Assembly: GCA_018398915.1 (NCBI GenBank)
Contig: CP074691.1
Span: 3,132,754-3,196,753 of the forward strand
Direction: 5' to 3'
Source: Aminirod propionatiphilus
GTDB taxonomy: Bacteria > Synergistota > Synergistia > Synergistales > Aminithiophilaceae
DNA: 64,000 bases
Shown here: positions 48,813 through 58,079 of the stretch, piece by piece
Layout: every line of letters begins with the position of its first letter
Numbering within the stretch: the stretch's first letter is position 1
Notes under the pieces: generated by a model
Told to the model about the DNA's origin: nothing
Database searches by the model: none
Seen by the model: the letters and a program-made list of their open reading frames with translations, nothing else
Translations under genes and position numbers: made by a program

Positions 48813-51317
48813 TCAGGAGTAGTCTTTCCTGAGAGCCCTTTGCACGTCACGGCGAGAACCGATCTGGAGTTTACGGAAAACCGACTTGAGGTGATATTTG
48901 ACGGTGTTCTCCGACAGGAAGAGTTCGGCGGCGATCTCGCCGTTGTTTTTTCCCTCGGCGACGCGCCGAGCCACCTCGTATTCCCGCGACGTGAGGCCGC
49001 CGGGACGTCCCTCCTTGCCCGGGAGACCGGAGAGGAGCCTTTCCCTGCCCCGGCCGTAGCGTGCCCTGAGCTCCAGGAGCTCGTGGCGTCCGTCGGCCTC
49101 TTTGCCGGACAGGGCCTTGTCGAGAAGAGATCCCAGGAGGTCGGCGTTTTCCGCGAAGGGGAGGTAAAGGCCGTCGGGCAGGGTCAGGTCGAGGGCCCGG
49201 ACCAGGGTGTCGACGCCGTCGCTCTCCCGGCCCAGGCGGCTCTGGGCGACGGCGATGTCAAGGGTCACGCAGATTTCGGCCAAGAGGCTCCGGTAGCGCC
49301 GGGCCGCGAAGAGAAACGCTTCGGAGCGCAGGACCACCTCCCGCTCCCGCCCCGTCAGAAGCAGGAGGCGCCCGTAGATCATGAAGGCGAAGGGGACGGA
49401 GGGAGAGAGCGTCTTGAGGAAGTGGCCCTCCCGGAGCCAGGCGGGCACGCCGTCGGGAGCGTCGATGAGGACAGCCGTGAACCCCGCGGCCATGTCGGCG
49501 ATCCGCCTCGACAGAGCGTAGGAAGAGTGACGGGCGCACTCTTCCATGAGGGCTCGACTCGCGTCGCGGGACGGCCCGTCGCCGTGAAGCAGCGCGATCC
49601 GCTGGAGAAGGAAGGTCGCGCAGAGATAGAGGCTGTCCTGATCGTGGCGATGGGTCACTTCGAGGGCCTTCAAGGCCAGGCCTTCGGCCTCGCCGTCACG
49701 TCCGCGGCAGAAGAGGGCCTCGGCACGGAAAAGCAGGTCGGCGCCGCTGCCGTTACCCGACGTCAGGGCGCTGTAACGGGGAAGCCAGTAGTCCATCTGG
49801 TCCATCTCGCTCTCCAGCCGGCCCGGGTCGCGATGGTACATCCCCAAAACCGAGGGCCAGCCGAAGGTCCAGGGCGAATCGGGCTCGAAGAGGGAGCTCG
49901 TCGTCCCCAGCAGCTCGGCGGCACGCTGATGGCTTTTTCCCATCCCCTCGATGTCGTTGTAGGCGCCGAAGGAGATGGCCAGGTGGAGTTCTCCCAACAG
50001 GGAGCGGCGCCTCCCTTCGTCCATGTCGGCCTTTTCCAGAAGCTCTTTCATCTCGCCGCAGACCCGGCCGTAGAGCGCCATATCGCCCAGAGTGAAGGCC
50101 TCGAAGGCGATGGAGATGAAGGTGAAGGCATGGTCGCGACGCAGCTCGGGCGTGGCGTTGTCGACGACGTCGCGCAGGAGGGGAAGCATCGTATCGAGGC
50201 TCTTGTCCAGGACGGCCCGAGACAGGTCGGCGCAGCGCAGATCGAGGGAGAGGATGGCCGGGAAGTCTCGGAGACGGTAGAAGAAGTCCAGGGCACGGGT
50301 CTTTTCGCCCTGACCGGCACACCACTGGCCGGCCCGGTGGAGAATCGCCCGCCGCAGCGGTTGGGGCTCGTCGCGCAGGGCCGAACGGACGAAGTCGAGA
50401 ATGATGGCGTGGAGAAAATACCGGCGGCTGGTGATGTCGTAGCGCACAAAGGGGCCGCGGCGAAGGCTTTCGACAAGAGATTCCGAAAGGGCTTCGACGC
50501 CGAGGAGAAAGCAGGCCTGAGGCAGAGAGAAGCTGTCGAAGGGAGAAAGGCGGAAGAGAACGTGCCGTTCCTCCAGGGAGAGATCGCGCCAGAACAGCTC
50601 GTGGACGAGCTCGTAGATGCCGGTCTTGTGCCCGAAGGAGCCGTTGCGGATGAAGCTCACCAACTGGAGGTACAAGGCGGCGATCCATCCCTCGGAGTAG
50701 CGGTGAAGGCTTTCCATCTGCTCCCGATTCAGCTCCACCCCGGCCAGACGGTAGTACTCCCCGATCTCCTCGGCCCGAAGATAGAGGTCCTCGTTGTCGA
50801 TGCGGAGCACGCCCGCGTTGCTCAGGACGGCCAGCCCCCGCGACGAGAGCTGCTGGGTGAGGATGACGACCTTGAGCCTCTTGCCGCCGTGCTCGACGAG
50901 GGCCCGCCAGACCGACGGCGGGAGGTTCTTCTGAATGAATTGGAAGTTGTCGCAGACCAGGTAGGTCGGGTCGTCGCAGCGCAGCTCCATCAGCGCCTGG
51001 GCGATCTCCCCCTGATTCTCCTCGACGGGAAATCCCTGGCGGAGCAGGCGGGAACCGGTTTCGGGATCGATGGCCTCGAGCTCGCGGCTCAGCCGCAGCC
51101 ACCCCGAGGTGCAGGGCTCCTCGCTGGCCACGAACCAGCGGACCTCGGCGCCTTTGCCCTCTTCCTGCGCGAAAAAATCCTGAACGGCCGTCGTCTTGCC
51201 CGCTCCGGAAGGGGCCTCGACGAAGGTCGTGCGGAACGTGCCGATCCGCCTCAGCCGCGACTGCAACCGGTCCGAGTAGTAGTGAACCTGAGGGAGATAG
51301 GTCTGGGAGGGGGACAT
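48813..51317 (-). CDS. MalT-like LuxR-family ATP-dependent transcriptional regulator
   Basis: An 834-residue STAND-type activator. It has an N-terminal NTPase with Walker A E-A-P-S-G-A-G-K-T-T (about residues 34-43) and a Walker-B-like Y-L-V-C-D-N-F, a long TPR-like helical region (about 330-740), and a C-terminal LuxR helix-turn-helix (L-T-S-R-E-Y-E-V-A-R-R-V-A-E-G-K-N-N-G-E-I-A, V-K-Y-H-L-K-S-V-F-R-K-L). Such proteins multimerise with ATP and an inducer. ATG 51317 has AAGGAG upstream. It is divergent from the riboswitch-controlled binding protein; a regulatory link is not shown. Confidence 0.9.
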   Translation of the reverse strand: MSPSQTYLPQVHYYSDRLQSRLRRIGTFRTTFVEAPSGAGKTTAVQDFFAQEEGKGAEVRWFVASEEPCTSGWLRLSRELEAIDPETGSRLLRQGFPVEENQGEIAQALMELRCDDPTYLVCDNFQFIQKNLPPSVWRALVEHGGKRLKVVILTQQLSSRGLAVLSNAGVLRIDNEDLYLRAEEIGEYYRLAGVELNREQMESLHRYSEGWIAALYLQLVSFIRNGSFGHKTGIYELVHELFWRDLSLEERHVLFRLSPFDSFSLPQACFLLGVEALSESLVESLRRGPFVRYDITSRRYFLHAIILDFVRSALRDEPQPLRRAILHRAGQWCAGQGEKTRALDFFYRLRDFPAILSLDLRCADLSRAVLDKSLDTMLPLLRDVVDNATPELRRDHAFTFISIAFEAFTLGDMALYGRVCGEMKELLEKADMDEGRRRSLLGELHLAISFGAYNDIEGMGKSHQRAAELLGTTSSLFEPDSPWTFGWPSVLGMYHRDPGRLESEMDQMDYWLPRYSALTSGNGSGADLLFRAEALFCRGRDGEAEGLALKALEVTHRHDQDSLYLCATFLLQRIALLHGDGPSRDASRALMEECARHSSYALSRRIADMAAGFTAVLIDAPDGVPAWLREGHFLKTLSPSVPFAFMIYGRLLLLTGREREVVLRSEAFLFAARRYRSLLAEICVTLDIAVAQSRLGRESDGVDTLVRALDLTLPDGLYLPFAENADLLGSLLDKALSGKEADGRHELLELRARYGRGRERLLSGLPGKEGRPGGLTSREYEVARRVAEGKNNGEIAAELFLSENTVKYHLKSVFRKLQIGSRRDVQRALRKDYS

Positions 51318-51585
51318 GGCGTCTCCTTTGTCGTCTTGGCCCGAGCGAACAGGCGCCTTCGGGCACAGAGGCTAGGGCTAGGGCGAGGCACGGGCGGAGC
51401 GGTCCGTCATCGCTCGGACGAGACCCTGCCCAGAACTCCGCCGAAAGGATTCCTCAAAGGCGTCGACGGCCACTCCCCGCCGGGGTCCGATGCGGCAGGA
51501 CTTCCGATTCCGCGTTCCCTCCTGAATCTTTCTCGGAGGAGAAGGGGGCTCGCTTGATGTCTTTCGCGCTCTTCGACGCCCCTCC
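51318..51585. other. Intergenic stretch between the MalT-like gene and the riboswitch promoter
   Basis: No gene, RNA or clear repeat is seen beyond short direct repeats of ggctag near 51372-51383. It must hold the promoter of the MalT-like gene, but no convincing boxes were found. Confidence 0.4.
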
Positions 51586-51614
51586 TTGAAGAGGAACGGC
51601 TCGGCGTCTACAAT
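51586..51614 (+). promoter_or_regulatory. Promoter of the riboswitch-controlled binding protein
   Basis: TTGAAG (51586-51591), a 17-bp spacer and TACAAT (51609-51614). Transcription would start about 15 nt before the structured leader. Confidence 0.7.
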
Positions 51615-51634
51615 CTTCTGGTCATTATTCATAC

Positions 51635-51735
51635 GCCTCCGAGCCCGACGGCCTAAAGGGACCTCCCCACGGCACCGGGCCGATAGGGTGGAGCCGGAAA
51701 CGGCTTCGCCTCCCTGCGGAAAGGAGGAAACCGGT
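51635..51735 (+). ncRNA. Probable molybdenum/tungsten cofactor (Moco/Tuco) riboswitch
   Basis: The leader has the outline I recall for the Moco RNA motif: CTCCGAGCC near the 5' end, a short stem CACC/GGTG (51673-51676 with 51687-51690), a GNRA hairpin GCCG-GAAA-CGGC (51693-51704), then TTCGCCTCCC and a closing GGAGG (51723-51727) pairing with CCTCC (51636-51640). A true intrinsic terminator follows at once, fitting an off/on switch. Moco RNAs control cofactor synthesis, molybdate/tungstate uptake and cofactor-using enzymes. The match is by eye; a covariance search is needed. Confidence 0.6.
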
Positions 51736-51746
51736 GCGGTCCCCGA

Positions 51747-51785
51747 GACCGGCTTTCCGTCGTTTCCGGAAAGCCGGTCCTTTTT
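51747..51785 (+). terminator. Intrinsic terminator of the riboswitch leader
   Basis: 13-bp perfect arms (51747-51759 with 51767-51779), a 7-nt loop and a run of T residues to 51785. It lies between the aptamer and the coding start, so it is the likely expression platform. Confidence 0.85.
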
Positions 51786-51867
51786 ATCCCCAGAAGGAGG
51801 TGCGACGGAAGGGGCGGGGACGGGAACCGCGACATCATCGACAGCCACAAGAGAGGGAGGATCTTCC

Positions 51868-53178
51868 ATGATCGGCACGTTCTCCAGAGGTTTCAGACGT
51901 CTTGTCCTTTCCGTTTTCTGCCTGTCTCTTCTCGCCGCCGCCGCCTTCTCGGCGACGACGGTCCGCGTCCAGGGCTCCATGGTGACGGAGAAATACTCTC
52001 TGGCCCTGAAGGAAAGCTACTCGGCCGCCCATCCCGACGTCGCCGTCGACGTCGCCACCGTCGGCAAAGACGGCGGTCTCATCAACCTCGCCGCCGGGAG
52101 CGCCGACATCGTCAACTCCACCCTCGCCCTCGCCGACCAGGACCGAGAGGAGGTTCTCGAGGCCATCGAGGCCGCCGAAGAGGCGGGTGTCGTCTTCACC
52201 GAGCTTCCCACGACGATCGACCCCGTCATCTTCTGCGTCAACCCCGACAACCCCGTCAGAAACCTCACCTTCGACGCGCTGCGCGACATCTACACGGGCG
52301 TCGTCACCAACTGGAGCGAGGTGGGCGGAGAGGACCGGGAGATCGTCGTCTGGATCAGCGACTACGACAGCGACAGCAAGATGCACGTCGTGAGCCGCGA
52401 CCTCCTGGCCGGACGGGCCCAGGCGCCGGGCGCCCGCGTGGACGCCAAGGGAAAGAACATGCTGACGGAGGTCTCCAACGACGTGGCCGCCATCGGCTAC
52501 GACAGCCGTTTCTACTGCCTGGCCGACCTGAGGGACAATCCGGCCAAGAAATTCGTCATGGTCGACGTGGGCCCCTCCGACGATCCCGCGCCGTCGGCCC
52601 CCTCGCGCAAATTCCCCGTGGCCCGTCACCTCTGGACCGTCTACCGCGAGGACATCTCGGACGAGGCCCTCGGTTTCCTCCTCTATTCCCTCTCTCCGGA
52701 GGGACAGAAGATCACCGCCTCCAACGACATGGTCCCCACCCTGGGAGCCATCGAGACCCTCGAGGTGACCTGGTGGGACGGCAGGGCCTACCTTCCCCTG
52801 CTGACCGTCGACGAGGCCCTCGGCGGCGCCATGGAGGCCTCCTGCGCCATGCCGGGCGAGAAGACCCTCTACGTCCGCAACAACAGCCGTTACGACGGCC
52901 TCGCCCTCCGGTGCGTCGCCGCCGACGGGACGGAGAAGGCCCTCGACGTGAGAGGGACCTTCCTCGACGGCGACTTCGCCGACAGGAGCCTTCCCATGGG
53001 CGAGGTCACCGAAATCGGCCTGCCCGACTTCGCCGCCGGCGACAGGCTTCACTTCACCTTCAACGGCCAGCCCGTGACCCTCACCTTCACCGGCGAGGGG
53101 TCGAGCGGCTGCAACGGCTTCGGGCCCCTTTCCCTCATCCTGCTCCTGCCCCTTCTGATCCTGCGACGCCCCTTCTGA
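51868..53178 (+). CDS. PstS-like substrate-binding protein with Synergist-CTERM
   Basis: A 436-residue exported protein: a signal peptide (1-29, A-A-A-F-S-A), a PBP-like-2 domain (30-280) opening T-T-V-R-V-Q-G-S-M-V-T with G-S-A-D-I-V-N-S-T-L-A and F-D-A-L-R-D-I-Y-T-G, and a beta-rich C-terminal domain (about 300-410). The end, G-S-S-G-C-N-G-F-G-P plus a Leu-rich stretch and R-R-P-F, is a Synergist-CTERM signal. The domain family includes phosphate, sulfate and tungstate binders. Its riboswitch points to molybdate or tungstate, but no ABC partner genes follow. ATG 51868 has GAGGGAGG 7 nt upstream. Confidence 0.85.
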   Translation: MIGTFSRGFRRLVLSVFCLSLLAAAAFSATTVRVQGSMVTEKYSLALKESYSAAHPDVAVDVATVGKDGGLINLAAGSADIVNSTLALADQDREEVLEAIEAAEEAGVVFTELPTTIDPVIFCVNPDNPVRNLTFDALRDIYTGVVTNWSEVGGEDREIVVWISDYDSDSKMHVVSRDLLAGRAQAPGARVDAKGKNMLTEVSNDVAAIGYDSRFYCLADLRDNPAKKFVMVDVGPSDDPAPSAPSRKFPVARHLWTVYREDISDEALGFLLYSLSPEGQKITASNDMVPTLGAIETLEVTWWDGRAYLPLLTVDEALGGAMEASCAMPGEKTLYVRNNSRYDGLALRCVAADGTEKALDVRGTFLDGDFADRSLPMGEVTEIGLPDFAAGDRLHFTFNGQPVTLTFTGEGSSGCNGFGPLSLILLLPLLILRRPF

Positions 53179-53199
53179 CGACGCTACGATGACGCCGGA

Positions 53200-53240
53200 G
53201 AGGGATGGAGGAGAAATTCCTCCATCCCTCTTTTATTTTT
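53200..53240. terminator. Strong intrinsic terminator between convergent genes
   Basis: 13-bp perfect arms (53200-53212 with 53218-53230), loop GAAAT, followed by TTTTATTTTT. It serves the binding-protein gene and, from the other side, may end the corrinoid-activation operon. Confidence 0.9.
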
Positions 53241-53283
53241 CCGCCGAGACCCTGGAAGGCCGGGGCGGAAAAGGAGATCCCCC

Positions 53284-55125
53284 TCAGGCCCCTCCCCGGC
53301 TCTCCAGGCGGAGGGCCTCGATGAAACGGTCCTGGAAGGTCCCCCGACCTTCGAGGTCGACCGACTCGGCTCGGTCGGCCAGGGCCTGGGCCTCGTCCCA
53401 GGCCTCCGGCCCCCCAAGGAGGACCGTCAGGGCCCCCTCTCCGGCTCCGTTGCCGACGGAGGCGATCCGGCCCCTCATCGCCTCGGGGAAAAGCCCCAGG
53501 GCCAGCAGCGATTCGGGACGGAGGGCGCCGCCGAAGGCCCCGGCCAGAAGGCACTCGTCGACGTCGTTCCAGGTCAGCCCCTCCCTGTCGAGAAGCTCTT
53601 CCATGGCGGCCTGGAGGGCCCCCTTGGCCAGCTGAAGCTGGCGGATGTCCTGCTGGGTCAGGACGAGAGTGCCCTGTTCGGCGGAGCCGAGGCGGATCCG
53701 CCGTCGGCCTTCGAGGCTTTCGACGCGCCGGGCCAGGCGGGGAAAGGGGATCGCCTCGCCGTCGGCGATCCTTCCCGAGCCGTCGACGGCTCCTTTCCGG
53801 ACCAGCAGGGCGACGACGTCGATGAGGCCCGGCCCGCAGAGGCCCTCGACGGTTCCGCCGCCGATGACGGAGAGGGCGATGTCGTCGTCCCGCCAGAGGG
53901 CGCCGTCGACGGCGCCGGGAAGGGCCACCATCCCCGACGAGACGTTCCCGCCCTCGAAGGCGGGGCCGGCGGCAGTGGAGCCGACGACGATCCGCTCGCC
54001 GACGACGAGGGCGATCTCCCCGTTGGTCCCCACGTCGACGAGGAGGCGTCTTTTCGGGGGAAGGGCGGCGGCGCGAACGAGGAGGCCCGTCATGTCGGAG
54101 CCGACGAAACGGCCCAGCAGGGGAAGAAAGCGGACCCGCGCCCACGGCGCGAGGGGAAGAGCGACGTCGCCGGCCCGAAGGGGCGGCGTGCGGCGCAGGA
54201 GAGGGGCGAAGGGAAGCCTTCCCAGCGTGACGGGCGAGAGCCCCAGGAAGAGGTGGTGCATGACGGCGTTGCCGACGAGGAGAACGTCGACGCAGTGGCC
54301 GACGTCGAGCCCCTCTCCGTCGGCCAGGGCGACGAGCAGGCGTCCCGCCTCGGCTCGGACCGAATCGGTCAGGGCCCGCAGAGAGGCGGCGTCGGCCAGG
54401 CCCCGGGCGATGCGGGAGAGGACGTCGCCGCCGTAGAGGGCCTGGGGATTCCGCCCCCTCAGGGCGGCCAGGACCCTTCCCCTCTCCAGGTCGACGAGGT
54501 AGGCGACAAGCGTCGTCGTGCCGATGTCGCAGACGGCCCCGAGAGGCCGGGCCCCCTCCCGATGGGGGAGAAAGCCGGCCAGGACGCCCCCTCGCAGGAC
54601 GGCCAGGAGGGAGGTCCGCCGGCCCGGCCGCAGACCGTCTCCGAGGGAGGCCGCCCCATCGAGGTTTCCCGCTTCGACGGCATGGCCCGCCCGGGCCAGC
54701 ATGGAGCCGATCCCTTCGAGGACGCTCGCCGACGGGGCCAGCTCGTCCCAGTCGAAGGAAAGGGGGACGAAGACCGTCTCCTGAACCGTCTTTCGAGCCT
54801 CTCCGTCGAAGGGAACCGTCCCGCCCCCTCCCGGGACGCCGAGGGTCACCGTCGCCTCCCCCGCGAGACGGGCGCGGCAGGCCAGGCGGATTTCTGCGGA
54901 CCGGGAGCCCAGGAGGGCTCTCTCCCCTTCGTCGGCAGGGGAGAGGTCTCCCGAGACTCTCAGGCGGCAGCCGCCGCAGAGCCCTCGGCCGCCGCAGGGG
55001 GCCTCGACGAAGAAGCCCTCCCGGCGGAGGACGTCGAGAAGGGTCTCGCCGACGGAGGCCTCGACGGTCCTTTCCGACGGGCCGAAACGGATCGTGAGGC
55101 GGCAGGAACGGCTGCTCTTGTCCAT
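53284..55125 (-). CDS. Corrinoid protein reductive activator (RACo/RamA-like, 2Fe-2S plus ASKHA)
   Basis: A 613-residue protein. The N-terminal 2Fe-2S ferredoxin domain (residues 1-95) has cysteines in A-P-C-G-G-R-G-L-C-G-G-C and a later L-A-C-R-A-R. A middle domain leads to a C-terminal ASKHA ATPase (DUF4445 type, about 200-600) with V-C-D-I-G-T-T-T, L-V-D-V-G-T-N-G-E-I and A-G-A-F-G-G. RACo proteins re-reduce cob(II)alamin to cob(I)alamin on methyl-transferring corrinoid proteins at the cost of ATP. ATG 55125 follows GGAGG by 9 nt. Last gene of the cobalamin-riboswitch operon; no corrinoid protein or methyltransferase gene is adjacent. Confidence 0.85.
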   Translation of the reverse strand: MDKSSRSCRLTIRFGPSERTVEASVGETLLDVLRREGFFVEAPCGGRGLCGGCRLRVSGDLSPADEGERALLGSRSAEIRLACRARLAGEATVTLGVPGGGGTVPFDGEARKTVQETVFVPLSFDWDELAPSASVLEGIGSMLARAGHAVEAGNLDGAASLGDGLRPGRRTSLLAVLRGGVLAGFLPHREGARPLGAVCDIGTTTLVAYLVDLERGRVLAALRGRNPQALYGGDVLSRIARGLADAASLRALTDSVRAEAGRLLVALADGEGLDVGHCVDVLLVGNAVMHHLFLGLSPVTLGRLPFAPLLRRTPPLRAGDVALPLAPWARVRFLPLLGRFVGSDMTGLLVRAAALPPKRRLLVDVGTNGEIALVVGERIVVGSTAAGPAFEGGNVSSGMVALPGAVDGALWRDDDIALSVIGGGTVEGLCGPGLIDVVALLVRKGAVDGSGRIADGEAIPFPRLARRVESLEGRRRIRLGSAEQGTLVLTQQDIRQLQLAKGALQAAMEELLDREGLTWNDVDECLLAGAFGGALRPESLLALGLFPEAMRGRIASVGNGAGEGALTVLLGGPEAWDEAQALADRAESVDLEGRGTFQDRFIEALRLESRGGA

Positions 55126-55214
55126 CGGACGCTCCCTCCTCGCGAAACGATCGTGGAGATCGGGACAGCCTCTCAGGGATGGGCCGTCGCGTCGGGGCCG
55201 GCTGCCGCGACGGC

Positions 55215-55895
55215 TCACCCCCGGCGGCGCCAGAGGCAGCTCTCCCTCAGGCGGCAGTCGCCGCAGAGGGAGCCGATCCGGTCGCCGCCGAATCCGGCAC
55301 CGAGGCCGACGGCCAGGGAGAGGCTCTTGAAGGGGCGAAGCAGGGCCTGAGGGGATAAAGAGACGCCGATCGACGACGGATCGAGAAAGGCGGCGATCTC
55401 CCTCTGCCCCTCGACGGACCATCCCTCGAGAGAGCCCGGCAGGAGGGCCGGTCCCGTCCCCAAGCCGAGCGATCGGGCCCATCCCTCGACGTCGCCGAAG
55501 AGCCGGGCCGTGAGGGCCTCCAGGGCCAGAGTGCCCGCCCCGTCGAGGATCGCCGCCCTCGGCGGATCCTCGTCCGCGAGGGCCCGGACCTTCTCCTCCA
55601 GGCCGGGGCCGATCGTCGCCAGGGCCAGGGCGACCCGGGAGGCTCCCGCCAGGAGGCGCCACCGGGGCCCGATGGAGAGACTTCCTCTGCGCCCGTCCAG
55701 GTCGAGATCGACGGCGCCGTCGCCGAGACGCCTCACGTCGGCGACGGTCCAGACGAAGGCCGGATCGAGAAGGCCCGCCAGCTCGGCCAGAAGGGACGAG
55801 ACAAGAGGCCGGAAGGCCTCGCGGCGCCTCCTCCCGACCCTCTCCAGAAGCCTTTCCGCATCGACGGCGACGACGACGTTCCTCTCTACCTTCAC
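55215..55895 (-). CDS. Protein related to the MetH activation domain
   Basis: A 226-residue protein with the central A-L-A-L-A-T-I-G, D-G-A-G-T-L-A-L-E-A-L and P-G-S-L-E-G-W-S-V-E-G-Q-R-E-I segments plus I-G-V-S-L-S-P-Q-A-L-L-R-P-F-K-S-L-S. These parallel the SAM-binding activation domain of cobalamin-dependent methionine synthase. It ends in a Cys-rich tail (S-L-C-G-D-C-R-L-R-E-S-C-L-W) that could hold a metal cluster. Stand-alone versions are found next to RACo-type activators. GTG 55895 is the likely start. Confidence 0.75.
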   Translation of the reverse strand: MKVERNVVVAVDAERLLERVGRRRREAFRPLVSSLLAELAGLLDPAFVWTVADVRRLGDGAVDLDLDGRRGSLSIGPRWRLLAGASRVALALATIGPGLEEKVRALADEDPPRAAILDGAGTLALEALTARLFGDVEGWARSLGLGTGPALLPGSLEGWSVEGQREIAAFLDPSSIGVSLSPQALLRPFKSLSLAVGLGAGFGGDRIGSLCGDCRLRESCLWRRRG

Positions 55896-56011
55896 GATCC
55901 TTCATCCCCTTCCGGCAAAGACTACCACCGGGGCCTCCCCTGAGGGAAACCCCGGCGGTTCCTCGCTCGGTCCGGGAAAGCCCGGCCGGGCTAGGCGACG
56001 GGCCCTCAGGC

Positions 56012-57994
56012 TCAGAACTTCCAGAGGAGGCTGACCAGCCAGGTCCTCCCCTGGAGGGGATACCAGGCCAGCCCTTCGGCCCCGCTCGTGGGGACGAAGG
56101 TCATCTCCTTGGACTTGTCGAAAAGGTCGTTGACGCCGACGGTGAGGACCTTGTCGTCGTCCAGGTTCCAGCTCAGGCCGGCGTTGACGACGGTGAGGTC
56201 GCTGTAGCAGACCGTCTCGCGCTGATCCAGGTAGTTGTCGCCCGTGTAGTCCACCTCGCCGAAGAGACGGAGCCGCTCCGAGGCGGCATAGGCCAGACGG
56301 GCGTGGACGGCGCTCTCGGGGCGGTTGGGCAGCCTCTTGTCGTACTGGAAGCTGTCGGCCGTCTTGTTGAGGGCCCTCATGTAGGTGTAGGAGAGGGTCA
56401 GGTCCCAGGGATGACGGATGAAGCGCGTCTCCAGCTCGACGCCGTCGATCTCGGCGTCGCTGACGTTCTGGTACTGGCCGTAGCGGGGGTTGATCATGAT
56501 GAACTCGACGAGGTTGTCCACCTCGCTGTGGAAATAGGTCAGGCCGACGCGGGTTTCGACGGACCGCCACGCTCCCTTCCAGTGGAGCCCCAGGTCCCAC
56601 TGGCTCCCCTCCTCCCAATCGAGCTTCTCGTTGGGCAGGATGGTGGCGCCGTCGCCGTAGAGCTCGTAGAAGTTGGGCGCCCGGTGGTACCGGCCGAAGG
56701 AGGTCTTGAGGCGCCAGGCGGGAGCGAAGAGCCAGTCGGCGGCCAGAGACCAGGAGAGGTGTCCCTCGCCGTCGACGTCGTTCCACTTCAGCGTCGGGAC
56801 GGCGACGAGCGTCCCCGCCCTGTTGAGGGTGATCGAGTCCTGAAGGGAGAGGTCGATCTTGTCCCGTCCGAAGCGGCTCTTGCCCCCCAGGTTGTCCACG
56901 ACGTCTCCCTCGACGTCCAGATTCTCGCGGGAATAGGTCCCGAAGAACTCCAGGTAGTGATCGAGGCCGACGGGAAGCGAGGCCGAGAGGGAGAGGAAGT
57001 CCCTGTCCGATTTGTAGAGGTTGTGGAGGTCGCCGTACTGGCCCAGGTAGTTGTAGGGGTTGAAGAACTCCTTCTCCTGCTCCAGATGGCCCGCCTGAAG
57101 GCTCATGTCGACGTCGCCGACGCGGAAGGTCCGTCCCAGGGCGACGTCCCACTTCTCCGTCTCCAGGCGGGTCCCGTCGCGCTGCGAGCTCCTCTTGTCG
57201 TTGCCCGGAGCCTGAAGGGGCAGGTCGCGCGTCCGGTCCTGCCAGGAGAAACGGGCCGTCCAGGCGTCGCGGCTCCACTTGAGGAGCAGGTTGCGCTGGT
57301 CCCAGCCGTTGTTGAGGCGCGTCGCCTCGTAGTCGTCGTTGCCGTTGTAGGGTGTGCCGTTGTCGTTGAGGTAGGAGAAATCGCCGTCGCTGCCCGAGAA
57401 TTCCGTGGCGACGAGGAGGTCGCCGCCCAGAAGGGGCGTGGCGTAGCGCAGGGCCGAGCGATACTCGCCGTACTCTCCCAGCCCGACCAGGAGGGAGCCC
57501 TGGGCCCTTTCGGGGGCCACGGTGACGATGTTGATGACGGCCCCCATGCCCGAGACGCCGAAGGCGGCCGGGACGTGGCCCCGATAGACCTCGATGCGGG
57601 CCACGTTCTCGACGGGAATGGTCGCCAGGTCGACGGCGGCCTCGCTCTCGAGGTTGGCCAGGACGCCGTCGACGTAGACGGCTACCTGGGCCGACGTGCT
57701 CCCCCGGACGGAGGCCACCGTGTAGCCGCCCCGTCCCTGGGTGCGGATGACGTGGACGCCCACGGACTGGTCGAGCAGCTCCGGCAGGGTCTTGAACTCG
57801 CCGCGGACCTCTTCGGGGACGATGACCGTCACCGCTCCGGGAGAGACGTCCTGATCCTCGTCGCCGAGGGCTCCGGCCGTGACGAGGACCGAAGGCAGCT
57901 CCGTCACGGCCTCGACGGGGCGGGCCCCGAGGCCCAGGACGACGAGGGCCGCCGCCGCCAGCAAGGGAATCCTTCTTCTCATGGTCTGCGCCAT
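56012..57994 (-). CDS. btuB: TonB-dependent cobalamin receptor
   Basis: A 660-residue outer-membrane receptor with a signal peptide (cut near residue 30), a TonB-box-like stretch (L-P-S-V-L-V-T-A), a plug domain (about 45-165, with R-T-Q-G-R-G-G-Y, V-A-V-Y-V-D-G-V and R-I-E-V-Y-R-G) and a 22-strand barrel ending in an aromatic C-terminal Phe. The BtuB assignment is helped by the cobalamin riboswitch at the head of the operon. ATG 57994 or 57982 could be the start. It proves the cell has an outer membrane. Confidence 0.88.
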   Translation of the reverse strand: MAQTMRRRIPLLAAAALVVLGLGARPVEAVTELPSVLVTAGALGDEDQDVSPGAVTVIVPEEVRGEFKTLPELLDQSVGVHVIRTQGRGGYTVASVRGSTSAQVAVYVDGVLANLESEAAVDLATIPVENVARIEVYRGHVPAAFGVSGMGAVINIVTVAPERAQGSLLVGLGEYGEYRSALRYATPLLGGDLLVATEFSGSDGDFSYLNDNGTPYNGNDDYEATRLNNGWDQRNLLLKWSRDAWTARFSWQDRTRDLPLQAPGNDKRSSQRDGTRLETEKWDVALGRTFRVGDVDMSLQAGHLEQEKEFFNPYNYLGQYGDLHNLYKSDRDFLSLSASLPVGLDHYLEFFGTYSRENLDVEGDVVDNLGGKSRFGRDKIDLSLQDSITLNRAGTLVAVPTLKWNDVDGEGHLSWSLAADWLFAPAWRLKTSFGRYHRAPNFYELYGDGATILPNEKLDWEEGSQWDLGLHWKGAWRSVETRVGLTYFHSEVDNLVEFIMINPRYGQYQNVSDAEIDGVELETRFIRHPWDLTLSYTYMRALNKTADSFQYDKRLPNRPESAVHARLAYAASERLRLFGEVDYTGDNYLDQRETVCYSDLTVVNAGLSWNLDDDKVLTVGVNDLFDKSKEMTFVPTSGAEGLAWYPLQGRTWLVSLLWKF

Positions 57995-58013
57995 CCTCTC
58001 GCCTATCGTCCCG

Positions 58014-58053
58014 AAAGAGCCGGGACGGCCCTGCCGCCCCGGCTCTTTTTTTT
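58014..58053. terminator. Hairpin between the propeller gene and btuB
   Basis: 11-bp arms (58014-58024 with 58038-58048) around a 13-nt loop. The T8 run is on the plus strand, where no gene ends; on the minus strand only CTTT follows. For the operon it may act as a partial terminator that lowers btuB relative to the first gene. Confidence 0.55.
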
Positions 58054-58079
58054 CAGCTATAGCCCGTCTCTTCCGGGGC

